From the NCBI RefSeq assembly GCF_025642155.1, contig NZ_CP106798.1, positions 5,828,001 to 5,892,000 of the forward strand: DNA of 64,000 nucleotides, read 5' to 3'. The position numbers and the translations under genes are program-made. This document shows positions 17,682 to 25,323 of this stretch, one piece after another. Under the pieces are notes generated by a model that saw only the letters and a list, made by a program, of their open reading frames with translations, was not told the origin of the DNA and did not search any database. The stretch is from Streptomyces sp. HUAS 15-9. GTDB lineage: Bacteria; Actinomycetota; Actinomycetes; Streptomycetales; Streptomycetaceae. How positions within the stretch are numbered: the stretch's first letter is position 1; each line of letters starts with the position of its first letter.

Positions 17682-18905
17682 GTGGCAGCGGAGATCGTCA
17701 ATCCTCGCAGCGACAACAGTACGGAGCAGGACGGCGGGGCCGAACCCCTCGATTCCTTCGATCCGGCGTTCGCGCTGCACCGCGGCGGCAAGATGGCTGT
17801 GCAGGCCACCGTGCCGCTGCGCGACAAGGACGACCTGTCCCTCGCGTACACACCCGGTGTCGCGCGCGTGTGCACCGCGATCGCGGAGCAGCCGGACCTG
17901 GTCAACGACTACACGTGGAAGTCGTCCGTGGTCGCGGTCGTGACCGACGGTACGGCCGTCCTCGGGCTCGGGGACATCGGCCCCGAGGCCTCCCTTCCGG
18001 TCATGGAGGGGAAGGCGATCCTTTTCAAGCAGTTCGGCGGCGTGGACGCCGTCCCGATCGCGCTCGACTGCACCGGCGTCGACGAGATCGTGGAGACCGT
18101 CGTCCGGCTGGCCCCGTCCTTCGGCGGGGTGAACCTGGAGGACATCTCGGCGCCGCGGTGCTTCGAGATCGAGCGCAAGCTCCAGGAGCGGCTGGACATC
18201 CCGGTCTTCCACGACGACCAGCACGGTACGGCGGTCGTGACGCTGGCGGCGCTGCGCAACGCGGCGCGGCTGAGCGGGCGCTCGATCGGTGACCTGCGCG
18301 CGGTGATCTCGGGTGCCGGCGCGGCCGGTGTCGCCATCGCCAAGATGCTGGTGGGGGCCGGTATCGGGGATGTCGCGCTGGCCGACCGCAAGGGCGTCGT
18401 GTCGGCCGACCGGGAGGACCTGACGCCCGTGAAGCGCGAGGTCGCCGGGTTCACCAACAAGGCGGGCATCAGCGGTTCGCTGGAGGACGCGCTGGCGGGC
18501 GCCGACGTCTTCATCGGCGTCTCCGGCGGTACGGTCTCCGACACGGCGGTGGCCTCCATGGCCAAGGGTGCCTTCGTCTTCGCGATGGCCAACCCGAACC
18601 CCGAGGTGCACCCCGACGTCGCGCACAAGTACGCGGCGGTCGTCGCCACCGGCCGGTCGGACTTCCCGAACCAGATCAACAACGTGCTGGCGTTCCCCGG
18701 GATCTTCGCGGGCGCGCTCCAGGTGCGGGCCTCCCGGATCACCGAGGGGATGAAGATCGCGGCGGCCGAGGCGCTGGCCGCGGTCGTCGGTGACGATCTC
18801 GCCGCCGACTATGTCATTCCGTCGCCGTTCGACGAGCGGGTCGCTCCGGCGGTGACCGCGGCGGTCGCGGCTGCCGCGCGGGCCGAGGGCGTCGCCCGTC
18901 GGTGA
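17682..18905 (+). CDS. NAD(P)-dependent malic enzyme
   Basis: 407 residues, a single malic-enzyme core without the phosphotransacetylase extension. N-terminal catalytic signature SLAYTPGVARVC, metal-ligand segment FHDDQHGTAVV, and Rossmann motif ISGAGAAGVAIAK. It oxidatively decarboxylates malate to pyruvate, linking the TCA cycle to pyruvate and reducing power. Coenzyme preference is not clear from sequence. Start is GTG with AAGGGG upstream; a strong terminator follows. Confidence 0.93.
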   Translation: MAAEIVNPRSDNSTEQDGGAEPLDSFDPAFALHRGGKMAVQATVPLRDKDDLSLAYTPGVARVCTAIAEQPDLVNDYTWKSSVVAVVTDGTAVLGLGDIGPEASLPVMEGKAILFKQFGGVDAVPIALDCTGVDEIVETVVRLAPSFGGVNLEDISAPRCFEIERKLQERLDIPVFHDDQHGTAVVTLAALRNAARLSGRSIGDLRAVISGAGAAGVAIAKMLVGAGIGDVALADRKGVVSADREDLTPVKREVAGFTNKAGISGSLEDALAGADVFIGVSGGTVSDTAVASMAKGAFVFAMANPNPEVHPDVAHKYAAVVATGRSDFPNQINNVLAFPGIFAGALQVRASRITEGMKIAAAEALAAVVGDDLAADYVIPSPFDERVAPAVTAAVAAAARAEGVARR

Positions 18906-18914
18906 CGCTTGAAT

Positions 18915-18947
18915 TGGCCCCGTCCGTTCGGGCGGGGCCATTCTTTT
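18915..18947 (+). terminator. Intrinsic terminator with T-tract
   Basis: An 8-bp outer stem (TGGCCCCG with CGGGGCCA, 18915-18940) is followed by TTCTTTTT, downstream of the malic enzyme gene. Confidence 0.85.
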
Positions 18948-19095
18948 TGCCCACCCACCCGGCTGTCCGGGTGATTTCGGGGGTGTTGTCGCCTCGGCGG
19001 CCGCCGCCCCGGACCCCCGTGCCGTTGCGCAACAGGGCATGTGTCACAGCGGACCGTGGTTCCGTCCGGCTGATCGGGAACCTATCGTCGAGCCC

Positions 19096-20061
19096 ATGTT
19101 CGCTGTCTACGCCGCCCGAATCGACCGCGACCAGCCGCTCGCCGGCCTTGAGTTGGGGGAGCGCCCGGCCCCCGAGGCCCGCCCCGGCTGGAGCACCGTC
19201 AACGTCAGGGCCGCCTCCCTCAACCACCACGACCTCTGGTCCCTCCGCGGCGTCGGCCTCCCCGAGGAACGGCTGCCGATGATCCTCGGCTGCGACGCCG
19301 CCGGTGTCGACGAGGACGGCAACGAGGTCGTCCTGCACTCCGTCATCGGCCAGAGCGGCCACGGCGTCGGCCCCGACGAGCCCCGCTCGATCCTGACCGA
19401 GCGTTACCAGGGCACCTTCGCCGAGCAGGTCGCCGTGCCGACCTGGAACATCCTGCCCAAGCCCAAGGAGCTCTCCTTCGAGGAGGCCGCCTGCCTGCCC
19501 ACGGCCTGGCTGACGGCCTACCGGATGCTCTTCACCAACGCGGGTGTACGGCCCGGGGACTCCGTCCTCGTCCAGGGCGCCGGCGGCGGTGTCGCCACGG
19601 CCGCGATCGTGCTCGGCAAGGCTGCGGGACTGCGGGTCTTCGCCACCAGCCGGGACGAGGCCAAGCGCAAGCGCGCCCTGGAACTCGGCGCCGTGGAGGC
19701 GGTCGAGCCGGGGGCGCGGCTGCCCCAGCGGGTGGACGCCGTCATCGAGACCGTCGGCGCCGCCACCTGGTCCCACTCGGTGAAGTCGCTGCGTCCGGGC
19801 GGCACGATCGTCATCTCCGGCGCCACGAGCGGCGACCGTCCCTCACACGCCGAGCTGACCCGCATCTTCTTCCTGGAGCTGAAGGTCGTCGGCTCCACCA
19901 TGGGCACCAAGGACGAGCTGGAGGACCTGCTCTCCTTCTGCGCCGCCACCGGTGTGCGTCCCGTCATCGACGAGGTCCTCCCGCTCGACCGCGCCCGCGA
20001 GGGCTTCGAGCGGCTGGAGTCCGGGGACCAGTTCGGGAAGATCGTGCTCACCACCAGCTGA
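19096..20061 (+). CDS. Zinc-type/quinone-oxidoreductase-like dehydrogenase (MDR superfamily)
   Basis: 321 residues. N-terminal GroES-like fold (VNVRAASLNHHDLW) and nucleotide-binding motif LVQGAGGGVATAAIVLGK. The MDR fold is clear. The usual structural-zinc cysteine cluster is absent, so it is closer to quinone reductases than to true zinc dehydrogenases. The substrate is unknown. The ATG at 19096 (MFAVYAARID) is chosen because the family starts there; no strong ribosome site is visible. Confidence 0.85.
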   Translation: MFAVYAARIDRDQPLAGLELGERPAPEARPGWSTVNVRAASLNHHDLWSLRGVGLPEERLPMILGCDAAGVDEDGNEVVLHSVIGQSGHGVGPDEPRSILTERYQGTFAEQVAVPTWNILPKPKELSFEEAACLPTAWLTAYRMLFTNAGVRPGDSVLVQGAGGGVATAAIVLGKAAGLRVFATSRDEAKRKRALELGAVEAVEPGARLPQRVDAVIETVGAATWSHSVKSLRPGGTIVISGATSGDRPSHAELTRIFFLELKVVGSTMGTKDELEDLLSFCAATGVRPVIDEVLPLDRAREGFERLESGDQFGKIVLTTS

Positions 20062-20075
20062 TCGTCGCCACCGTC

Positions 20076-20109
20076 CGACGGCCGGCCCGGTGCGCCGGGC
20101 CGGCCGTCG
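20076..20109. terminator. 15-bp perfect hairpin terminator
   Basis: Arms 20076-20090 and 20095-20109 are perfect complements with a 4-nt loop, just after the dehydrogenase gene and before the HTH gene promoter. Confidence 0.85.
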
Positions 20110-20114
20110 GCATT

Positions 20115-20160
20115 TGTCAATCACGGTTGACAGGACTCCTTGTGTCAACTTAGGTTGACA
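20115..20160 (+). promoter_or_regulatory. Two TGTCAA-N6-TTGACA operators over a promoter
   Basis: Palindromes at 20115-20132 and 20143-20160 share TGTCAA-N6-TTGACA and are spaced 28 bp centre to centre. The right half of the first (TTGACA, 20127-20132) can act as -35, and TAGGTT (20151-20156) inside the second as -10 with an 18-bp spacer. Transcription would then begin at about 20163, the A of the next gene's ATG, so the mRNA is probably leaderless. Confidence 0.7.
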
Positions 20161-20162
20161 TT

Positions 20163-20372
20163 ATGACCGAAGCAACGGATCTCGCCGAGCGGGCCGGCGA
20201 CCGCGATCCGCGGGTCGGACTGCGCGCCGTCGCCGCACTGCGCAGGCTGCTGGAGCAGCTGGAAGCGGTGCAGGTGCGCAGTGCCCGCAATCAGGGCTGG
20301 TCGTGGCAGGAGATCGCCGCCGAACTCGGCGTCAGCAGGCAGGCCGTGCACAAGAAGTACGGGAGGCAGTGA
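20163..20372 (+). CDS. Small helix-turn-helix DNA-binding protein
   Basis: 69 residues, nearly all one HTH domain: an N-terminal helix (VGLRAVAALRRLLEQLEAV) and the recognition unit WSWQEIAAELGVSRQAVHKK. It resembles the short sigma-70 region 4/Homeodomain-like HTH proteins paired with Clp-N proteins in Streptomyces. No Shine-Dalgarno, consistent with a leaderless transcript. Its stop overlaps the start of the Clp-N gene. It is the obvious candidate to bind the two palindromes at its own promoter. Confidence 0.85.
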   Translation: MTEATDLAERAGDRDPRVGLRAVAALRRLLEQLEAVQVRSARNQGWSWQEIAAELGVSRQAVHKKYGRQ

Positions 20373-20929
20373 TGTTCGAACGGTTCACGAAGGATGCCCG
20401 TGGCGCCGTACAAGGTGCGGTCGCGCATGCCGAGCGGCTGGGCGACGAGCGGGTCGAGGAGTCCCATCTCCTGCTCGCCCTTCTCGACCGGGAGGGCAGC
20501 CGGGGTTCGTTCGCCCTGACGTCGCTCGGACTGTCGGCGGGGCGGCGGGAGGGAGTGGTGCGAGCCCTGGCCGAGGCCCGGCGCCGCGGCGGGCTCTCCC
20601 GGGCCGACGCGGACGCGCTGTCGGGGCTGGGGATCGACCTCTCGGAGATCGTGTCCCGGGTGGAGGAGGCCCATGGGGAGGGGGCCTTGGCGACCGGGCG
20701 GAAGGGATTTTCCGGGCGGCGGCCGTTCGGTCGCGGGGCCAAGGATCTGCTGACCCGGTCCCTGCGCGTCGCCCTCGGGCACCGCGACCGTCACATCGGC
20801 GACGAGCACCTCCTCCTCGCCCTGACCTCGTGCCCGGGCGTGGCCGCCGAGGCACTCGCCGAGTACGGGGTGACGCACGAGTCCTTGACCCGCGTGCTGT
20901 ACGGCGGGGGAGAGGCCAAGGCGGGCTGA
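20372..20929 (+). CDS. Stand-alone Clp N-terminal (repeat) domain protein
   Basis: 185 residues containing the two Clp-N repeats: FERFTKDARGAVQGAVAHAERLG followed by ESHLLLALL, and a second LTRSLRVALGHRDRHIGDEHLLLAL. In ClpA/ClpC these repeats bind adaptors and substrates, but no AAA+ module follows here. It may act as an adaptor, decoy or sensor of misfolded or arginine-phosphorylated protein. It overlaps the HTH gene by 1 bp (TGATG), so the two are co-translated. Confidence 0.88.
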   Translation: MFERFTKDARGAVQGAVAHAERLGDERVEESHLLLALLDREGSRGSFALTSLGLSAGRREGVVRALAEARRRGGLSRADADALSGLGIDLSEIVSRVEEAHGEGALATGRKGFSGRRPFGRGAKDLLTRSLRVALGHRDRHIGDEHLLLALTSCPGVAAEALAEYGVTHESLTRVLYGGGEAKAG

Positions 20930-20941
20930 CGGCCGCCGCCT

Positions 20942-20983
20942 CCCGGCAGCGCGCCCGCCCTTCACTGTGGGCGCGCTGCCGGG
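20942..20983. terminator. Bidirectional hairpin terminator
   Basis: 15-bp perfect stem (20942-20956 with 20969-20983) between the convergent Clp-N and PadR genes. Confidence 0.85.
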
Positions 20984-20990
20984 CAGGCCC

Positions 20991-22055
20991 TCAGACCTTC
21001 GGCCCGCGCAGCATCACGCCGATGTGTGCCGCCGCCGTCGACAGATGGCGCCGGGCGTCGCGGAGCTGGTCGGCCGTGACACCGTGGTCGCGGGCGGCGT
21101 CGCGGATGTCGTCCCGGAAGCGGTCGAGGAGACGGTCCAGGTCGCGCGCCGGGTCATCGGTGGCGTCCTCGTGGGCCCAGGCCGGTTCGTAGTCGGCCGG
21201 GAAGTCCTCCGGGGTCCGTGTGTACTCCGGCTCCGACGCGGACTTGCCGGTGGCTGAACCGGCCCCGGCTCCAGTCCCTGTCCCGGGCCGTCCGAATCCC
21301 AGGTCCTTGCCGAACTCCTTCCCGAAGTCCTTCCCGAACTCGCCGAACTCCTTGGCGAGTTCGGTCAGGCCCTCGCGCACCCCTGTCGGCCAGTCGCCCC
21401 GCGCGAAGTGGTCCTGCACATGGTCCTGGACCCGCCGGGCGATGCGCTGCATCTCCTCCTGCGCCTGGGCCCGGGCCCGGTTCTGTGCCTCCTGGGCCTG
21501 GCGGCGGGCGCGCTGGGCCTCCTCGCGGGCGCGGCGGCTCTCGTCCTTGGCGCGCCGGGCCTGCTCCTTCCATTCCTGCTTGACGCGGCGCATCTCCTCC
21601 TTGGCCGCCCGCCAGGCCTCCTTGTCGCCCACGTCGCCGTAGTCCCCGGTGCCGGTCCAGGTGCCGTGCCGGGCCTCGGTGGCGGCCGCGCGCATCTCAC
21701 GGCGCAGGTCGCCCGCCGCGCCGCGCACGTCGGCCCGGATCTCGGCGGCGAGCTCCGCGACCGACTCGCGGATCTCCAGCTCCAGGTCGGCCAGTTCACC
21801 ACTGCGGTCGGCCAGTTCGGCGCGGCCGGCGTCCGTGATGGCGTACACCTTGCGGCCGCCCTCGGTGGTGTGTGTGACCAGGCCCTCGGCCTCCAGCTTG
21901 GCCAGGCGGGGGTAGACGGTGCCCGCCGACGGTGCGTACAGCCCCTGGAAGCGCTCCTCGAGCAGGCGGATCACCTCGTAGCCATGGCGCGGGGCCTCGT
22001 CGAGCAGCTTGAGCAGATAGAGGCGGAGGCGGCCGTGGGCGAAGACGGGAGGCAT
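20991..22055 (-). CDS. PadR-family regulator with long coiled-coil tail
   Basis: 354 residues. The first about 90 form the PadR winged helix (HGRLRLYLLKLLDEAPRHGYE, then YAPSAGTVYPRLAKLEAEGLV). Residues about 95-215 are a highly charged coiled coil (repeated RRAREEAQRARRQAQEAQ-type heptads). A glycine-rich linker follows and a second helical segment (DDPARDLDRLLDRFRDDIRDA) ends the protein. It starts 1 bp after the DUF4097 stop, so the two are co-transcribed and probably autoregulated. Confidence 0.87.
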   Translation of the reverse strand: MPPVFAHGRLRLYLLKLLDEAPRHGYEVIRLLEERFQGLYAPSAGTVYPRLAKLEAEGLVTHTTEGGRKVYAITDAGRAELADRSGELADLELEIRESVAELAAEIRADVRGAAGDLRREMRAAATEARHGTWTGTGDYGDVGDKEAWRAAKEEMRRVKQEWKEQARRAKDESRRAREEAQRARRQAQEAQNRARAQAQEEMQRIARRVQDHVQDHFARGDWPTGVREGLTELAKEFGEFGKDFGKEFGKDLGFGRPGTGTGAGAGSATGKSASEPEYTRTPEDFPADYEPAWAHEDATDDPARDLDRLLDRFRDDIRDAARDHGVTADQLRDARRHLSTAAAHIGVMLRGPKV

Positions 22056-22056
22056 G

Positions 22057-23094
22057 TCAGAGCACCTTCTTGTCGGTCGTGCCGTCGGCCGGGGCGTCGT
22101 CGCTCGCGGCGTCTGTGCTCGCGGCGGCGTCCGGGCCGGAAACGGAATTCTCCCCCAAGTCGCCCTGTGTTCCGGCCGCCGTACCGTCTGTCGATAGGTT
22201 CCCCGTCCCCTCGGTCACGGCATCGGAGATGAACTCGGCCTCCTTGACTGGCGGTTCGGCCTCCCACGCCTCGTCGTCGCCCTCGTCCTCCCTCGGGGGG
22301 CGGCGCAGCAGGGCGATCGAGCCGGAGACCGTGGTGGCCCTGAGCCTGCCGGTGCCCGCGCCGAGGCGGCCGGTGATCTTGTGGGCGCCCCACTGGCCGT
22401 GGACCCGCAGACCGTCGAAGGCGTTGGAGATGGTGCCGCTCGCCGTGTTCGCCTCGACCTCGGCGTCCGCCGGGTGCGGGAGCCTTATGGCGATCTCGCC
22501 GGAGACGCTGGTCAGTCTGACGTCTGTCGGGCCGTCCGGGTCGAGGTCGACGATCATGGAGCCGCTGACCGAGTCGGCGCGCACGGAGGAGCCCGAGCCG
22601 TCGACGACGGTCAGGTCGCCGGAGACGGAGTTGAAGCGCAGGTCGCCGGTGACGGACTGGGCCTCCAGGTTTCCGGACACCGTGCTCGCGCGGACCGGGC
22701 CGGAGAGGGCGACCAGGGTCGTGTCGCCCGTGACGCCCTTGACCTCCGAGTGCCCGCGGATCCCCGAGACGACGGCGCCGGCGCCGACCACTCCGACCTC
22801 CACGCGGGTCTGCGCGGGGACCGCGAGCGAGACGACGGCGCTGCGGCGCCAGCCCTTGCGGTCGAGCCACTTGAGGAAGCCCTTCCAGGGCAGGTCCTCG
22901 TACGCCACCGTGAGCGTGCCGCCCTCCTGGGTGACCACCAGGGGCGGGCCCTCCATGTCCGAGATCTCCAGACGCGCGGAACCCTCGTCCGTGCCCATGA
23001 CGTTGACCGCTCCGTTGACGATGCGTACGTGCAGCTCGCTCACCGGATCGTCGAAGGTGAGCTTCGTGGGCTCGGTGACGGACCACTCGGACAT
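22057..23094 (-). CDS. DUF4097-type beta-strand repeat protein
   Basis: 345 residues. Recurrent short beta units such as VSGNLEAQSVTGDLRFNSVSGDL form the adhesin-like right-handed helix of the DUF4097 family. There is no signal peptide. The acidic Ala/Ser/Asp-rich C-terminus looks disordered. The function of the family is not established; in Gram-positives it is often paired with PadR-like regulators, as here. The ATG at 23094 follows a strong GAAGGAGGT. Confidence 0.85.
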   Translation of the reverse strand: MSEWSVTEPTKLTFDDPVSELHVRIVNGAVNVMGTDEGSARLEISDMEGPPLVVTQEGGTLTVAYEDLPWKGFLKWLDRKGWRRSAVVSLAVPAQTRVEVGVVGAGAVVSGIRGHSEVKGVTGDTTLVALSGPVRASTVSGNLEAQSVTGDLRFNSVSGDLTVVDGSGSSVRADSVSGSMIVDLDPDGPTDVRLTSVSGEIAIRLPHPADAEVEANTASGTISNAFDGLRVHGQWGAHKITGRLGAGTGRLRATTVSGSIALLRRPPREDEGDDEAWEAEPPVKEAEFISDAVTEGTGNLSTDGTAAGTQGDLGENSVSGPDAAASTDAASDDAPADGTTDKKVL

Positions 23095-23149
23095 GGTGCT
23101 GACCTCCTTCACGGGACGCGACACGCCATATCGCGTCTTCCGTGAAACA

Positions 23150-23159
23150 CGATATATCG
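23150..23159. promoter_or_regulatory. CGATATATCG palindrome in the DUF4097-padR promoter
   Basis: A perfect 10-bp palindrome lies about 56 bp before the DUF4097 start. A second partial copy (CATATCGCG, 23127-23135) lies closer to the gene. On the minus strand a TTGACT hexamer is placed upstream so that the palindrome covers the -10 region. It is a likely autoregulatory site for the PadR protein. Confidence 0.55.
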
Positions 23160-23246
23160 CGGTCATGGAAAGTCAAGACACTCGTTCGCGTGATCAGCGG
23201 TGCCTCATATCGGGCGTGACAGGGATGAATTGCCTAGCGTGTGACC

Positions 23247-24104
23247 ATGTCGACAGATGGGTTTCGGGCCGGTTCACGGGGCGCTGTCGCCCCCGGAGCC
23301 CTGCTGCTCTGCCGGGCGGCACCGGACTCCGTCGCCCCGGCCGCCAACCTGCTGCGCGAGCGGATGCTGCTCACCGCGGCCGGCGACGGATGGAGCGTGC
23401 TCGTGCCAGAGGGCACCCCGTGGCTCCACGCCGGTGAGCCGGTCGACCGTGTCGCGAACGGCTGGGCCGCGGCGCTGGCCGTCGGTTCGTCCTGGCCCGT
23501 GCTCGCGCTGTGGTGGGACGCCGACCGCGCCGGGTTCACCCTGGCCTCCGGTTTTCGCCGCCCCGTCGGCTACGTCTGGCTGGCCAATGGCACCCCGGTG
23601 GGGGAGGACGAGGCGATGAGTACCTTCGCCGCGCGGCTGGGGCTCGATCCCGTACTGGACGTGGACTCCCTCGGCCTGCTGACCGGGACGGACTCCGAGG
23701 CCGACGGCCGCGATCGGCTGCGCGGGCTGCTCGCCGTACTCACACGCGCGGGAGTGGCTCTGCCCGCCGGGGTGCTCCCCGGTGAACCCGCCGACCGGCT
23801 CCATGAGGCCGCCCTCGTCCCGGCCGACGCGCGGCGGATCGAGGGGCTGGGGGTCGTGGCGGGCTGGCGGGAGGCGGTGCGTGCCGAGCTCGAGGTGGTG
23901 GAGCGGGGGCGGCTGGCGCCGTGGCTCCCGTGGGCCGGGGATCCGCAGGCCCGTGCGCTCGCCCTGGCCCAGGTGGTGGTGGGCCTGCCGGTCATGGTGT
24001 GGGGCGTACGGCGCCGTAGTGGAGGGTGGGTCGTCGCGGGGGCGCTGCTGGCGGCGCACGGGACGCTGGGGCTCGCCTACGAGCTGGTACGCCCGCGCGA
24101 CTGA
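23247..24104 (+). CDS. Hypothetical protein with C-terminal membrane segment(s)
   Basis: 285 residues, no family recognised. Most of the protein is soluble, with an acidic central part (GLLTGTDSEADGRDRLRGLL). Residues about 240-280 contain two hydrophobic stretches (ALAQVVVGLPVMVWGV and GWVVAGALLAAHGTLGLAYEL) that could be a membrane hairpin. A TAGCGT hexamer ends 6 bp before the ATG at 23247, so transcription may be leaderless; a GTG at 23241 is an alternative start. Confidence 0.7.
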   Translation: MSTDGFRAGSRGAVAPGALLLCRAAPDSVAPAANLLRERMLLTAAGDGWSVLVPEGTPWLHAGEPVDRVANGWAAALAVGSSWPVLALWWDADRAGFTLASGFRRPVGYVWLANGTPVGEDEAMSTFAARLGLDPVLDVDSLGLLTGTDSEADGRDRLRGLLAVLTRAGVALPAGVLPGEPADRLHEAALVPADARRIEGLGVVAGWREAVRAELEVVERGRLAPWLPWAGDPQARALALAQVVVGLPVMVWGVRRRSGGWVVAGALLAAHGTLGLAYELVRPRD

Positions 24105-24135
24105 CCGGGACTTCCGACGGAGGCCCGTCCGGTTC

Positions 24136-24315
24136 CTACTCGTCGTCCTCGTCGTCCAGGCGGGCCAGCCACGTCGCCAGGCGCTCCACCGGGACCTCGA
24201 AGTCGGGGTTCAGATCGACGAACGTACGGAGCTGCTCGGCGAGCCACTCGAAGGTGACCTCCTCCTCGCCGCGCCGCTTCTCCAGTTCCTCGATGCCTCG
24301 GTCGGTGAAGTACAT
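24136..24315 (-). CDS. DUF6104-type small conserved protein
   Basis: A 59-residue acidic protein (MYFTDRGIEELEKRRGEEEV at the start, ending DDEDDE). I recognise it as a very highly conserved Streptomyces small protein (DUF6104 type) of unknown function. It is predicted all-helical and cytosolic. It ends 31 bp from the convergent hypothetical gene. Confidence 0.85.
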   Translation of the reverse strand: MYFTDRGIEELEKRRGEEEVTFEWLAEQLRTFVDLNPDFEVPVERLATWLARLDDEDDE

Positions 24316-24765
24316 GGGTGGTGCTCCGTGGGAAAGAAGAAGCGCGATTTCCCGTGCGGGAAGCCGCGAGGGACGGACAAGAAAAGGATAGGCGTGCCGG
24401 GTGCGGCACCCGTGGGCCGTCCGGCCTCTCGCCATGGGCCTTCCGGACCTGGCGGGAGCGCCTGGGCGGGCTGTACGAGGGCTGCCGCACAGGACGCCGG
24501 GTTCCAGTGGCTCGTTCATGGCGCTCGTCCACGACGATCCGTACCGGCCCCTCCTGGAGCCGGAGGTGATTCTTCGGCGCCGGCGTGGGTCGCACAGCGG
24601 TCCCTTACCAGGATTCCCGGCGGTCGATACCGATACGTACGGCCTTCCGACGGCAACTGCCTTGCGGAAAAGGCCCATCGGCAGCGGGCTTCCTGTCCGG
24701 CAGACCTGCGCTCACGGGTGGCCGCGTGCGTAGCCCGACAGCTCCACCGACTCAGGGAGGGAACC
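24316..24765. other. 450-bp non-coding stretch before the conflict-system block
   Basis: No reading frame here has both coding-like codon use and a start signal. The stretch holds GC-rich inverted repeats near 24394-24415 and the conserved promoter-like 31-mer at 24602-24632. The upstream boundary of the accessory block probably lies here. Confidence 0.5.
24602..24632 (+). promoter_or_regulatory. Shared 31-bp promoter-like element, copy A
   Basis: Begins CCCTTACCAG and ends GTCGATACCG. It matches 25 of 31 bases, without gaps, to copy B at 28809-28839. It lies 134 bp before the small membrane protein gene. Conserved ends with a variable middle suggest a promoter or a dimeric regulator site. 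Confidence 0.6.
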
Positions 24766-24999
24766 ATGGGTTGCTTACCCGAACCTACGGGGGACCCGGA
24801 GACCGCGTCGTCCTGCCGCGCTCGCCGCAGGGCGACGACCGGCTCACCGACGGGGTCTCCCATCGGGCGAGACGCGCCGAAGCGGCGTCGCGATCTGCGG
24901 TCCTTGGGCCGCACCGCCGGTCATGGCCTGGTCCAGGGCTTGGCGTCCGCGACCGGCGGGGCCATCGTGACCGGCCTCATCTGGTGGAACCAGCGGTGA
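24766..24999 (+). CDS. Small C-terminal-membrane protein preceding the VMAP/trypsin block
   Basis: 77 residues. Basic, Arg-rich first 50 residues, then one glycine-rich hydrophobic segment (GLVQGLASATGGAIVTGLIWW) ending NQR. The start is the ATG at 24766 with AGGGAGGG upstream. The codon bias is convincing after the first few codons. It is tail-anchored or pore-like in layout. It lies behind copy A of the shared promoter-like element and before a terminator, so it is probably its own transcript within the system. Function unknown. Confidence 0.6.
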   Translation: MGCLPEPTGDPETASSCRARRRATTGSPTGSPIGRDAPKRRRDLRSLGRTAGHGLVQGLASATGGAIVTGLIWWNQR

Positions 25000-25323
25000 G
25001 CGCAGGGTCCGCCGTCCTTCGGGGCGGCGGACCCGGCTGCGCGTACCGTCGGCGGCTTCTGGTGCGGGAGGTGCACTTTTCGGCCTTGGTCCGATGAAGG
25101 GGTAGGCCCCGCCTGCCGGGGGAAGGACTCTTTCCCTGCGGGAAAGGTGAGGTCTTCCGGTACGGGCAGTGAGGCCTTGCCCTACGAGCAGAACGGGAAA
25201 CGACGAGGAGCAGGGGCGTAGGGAGCGCACAGCCCGGCGGAACTCGGACTGGGCTCTCGCGCCGCGGACACCCCGGGGTCGGCCCGCCCAGCGGGCACCG
25301 GCACGGGGGAACGGGGGATTCGT
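25000..25323. other. 324-bp intergenic region with a hairpin terminator
   Basis: A 10-bp stem (25005-25014 with 25025-25034) right after the small membrane-protein gene is probably its terminator. A second short dyad (CTTTCCC with GGGAAAG) lies near 25133. The remainder should contain the promoter of the 25324 gene; no clear hexamers were found. Confidence 0.55.
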
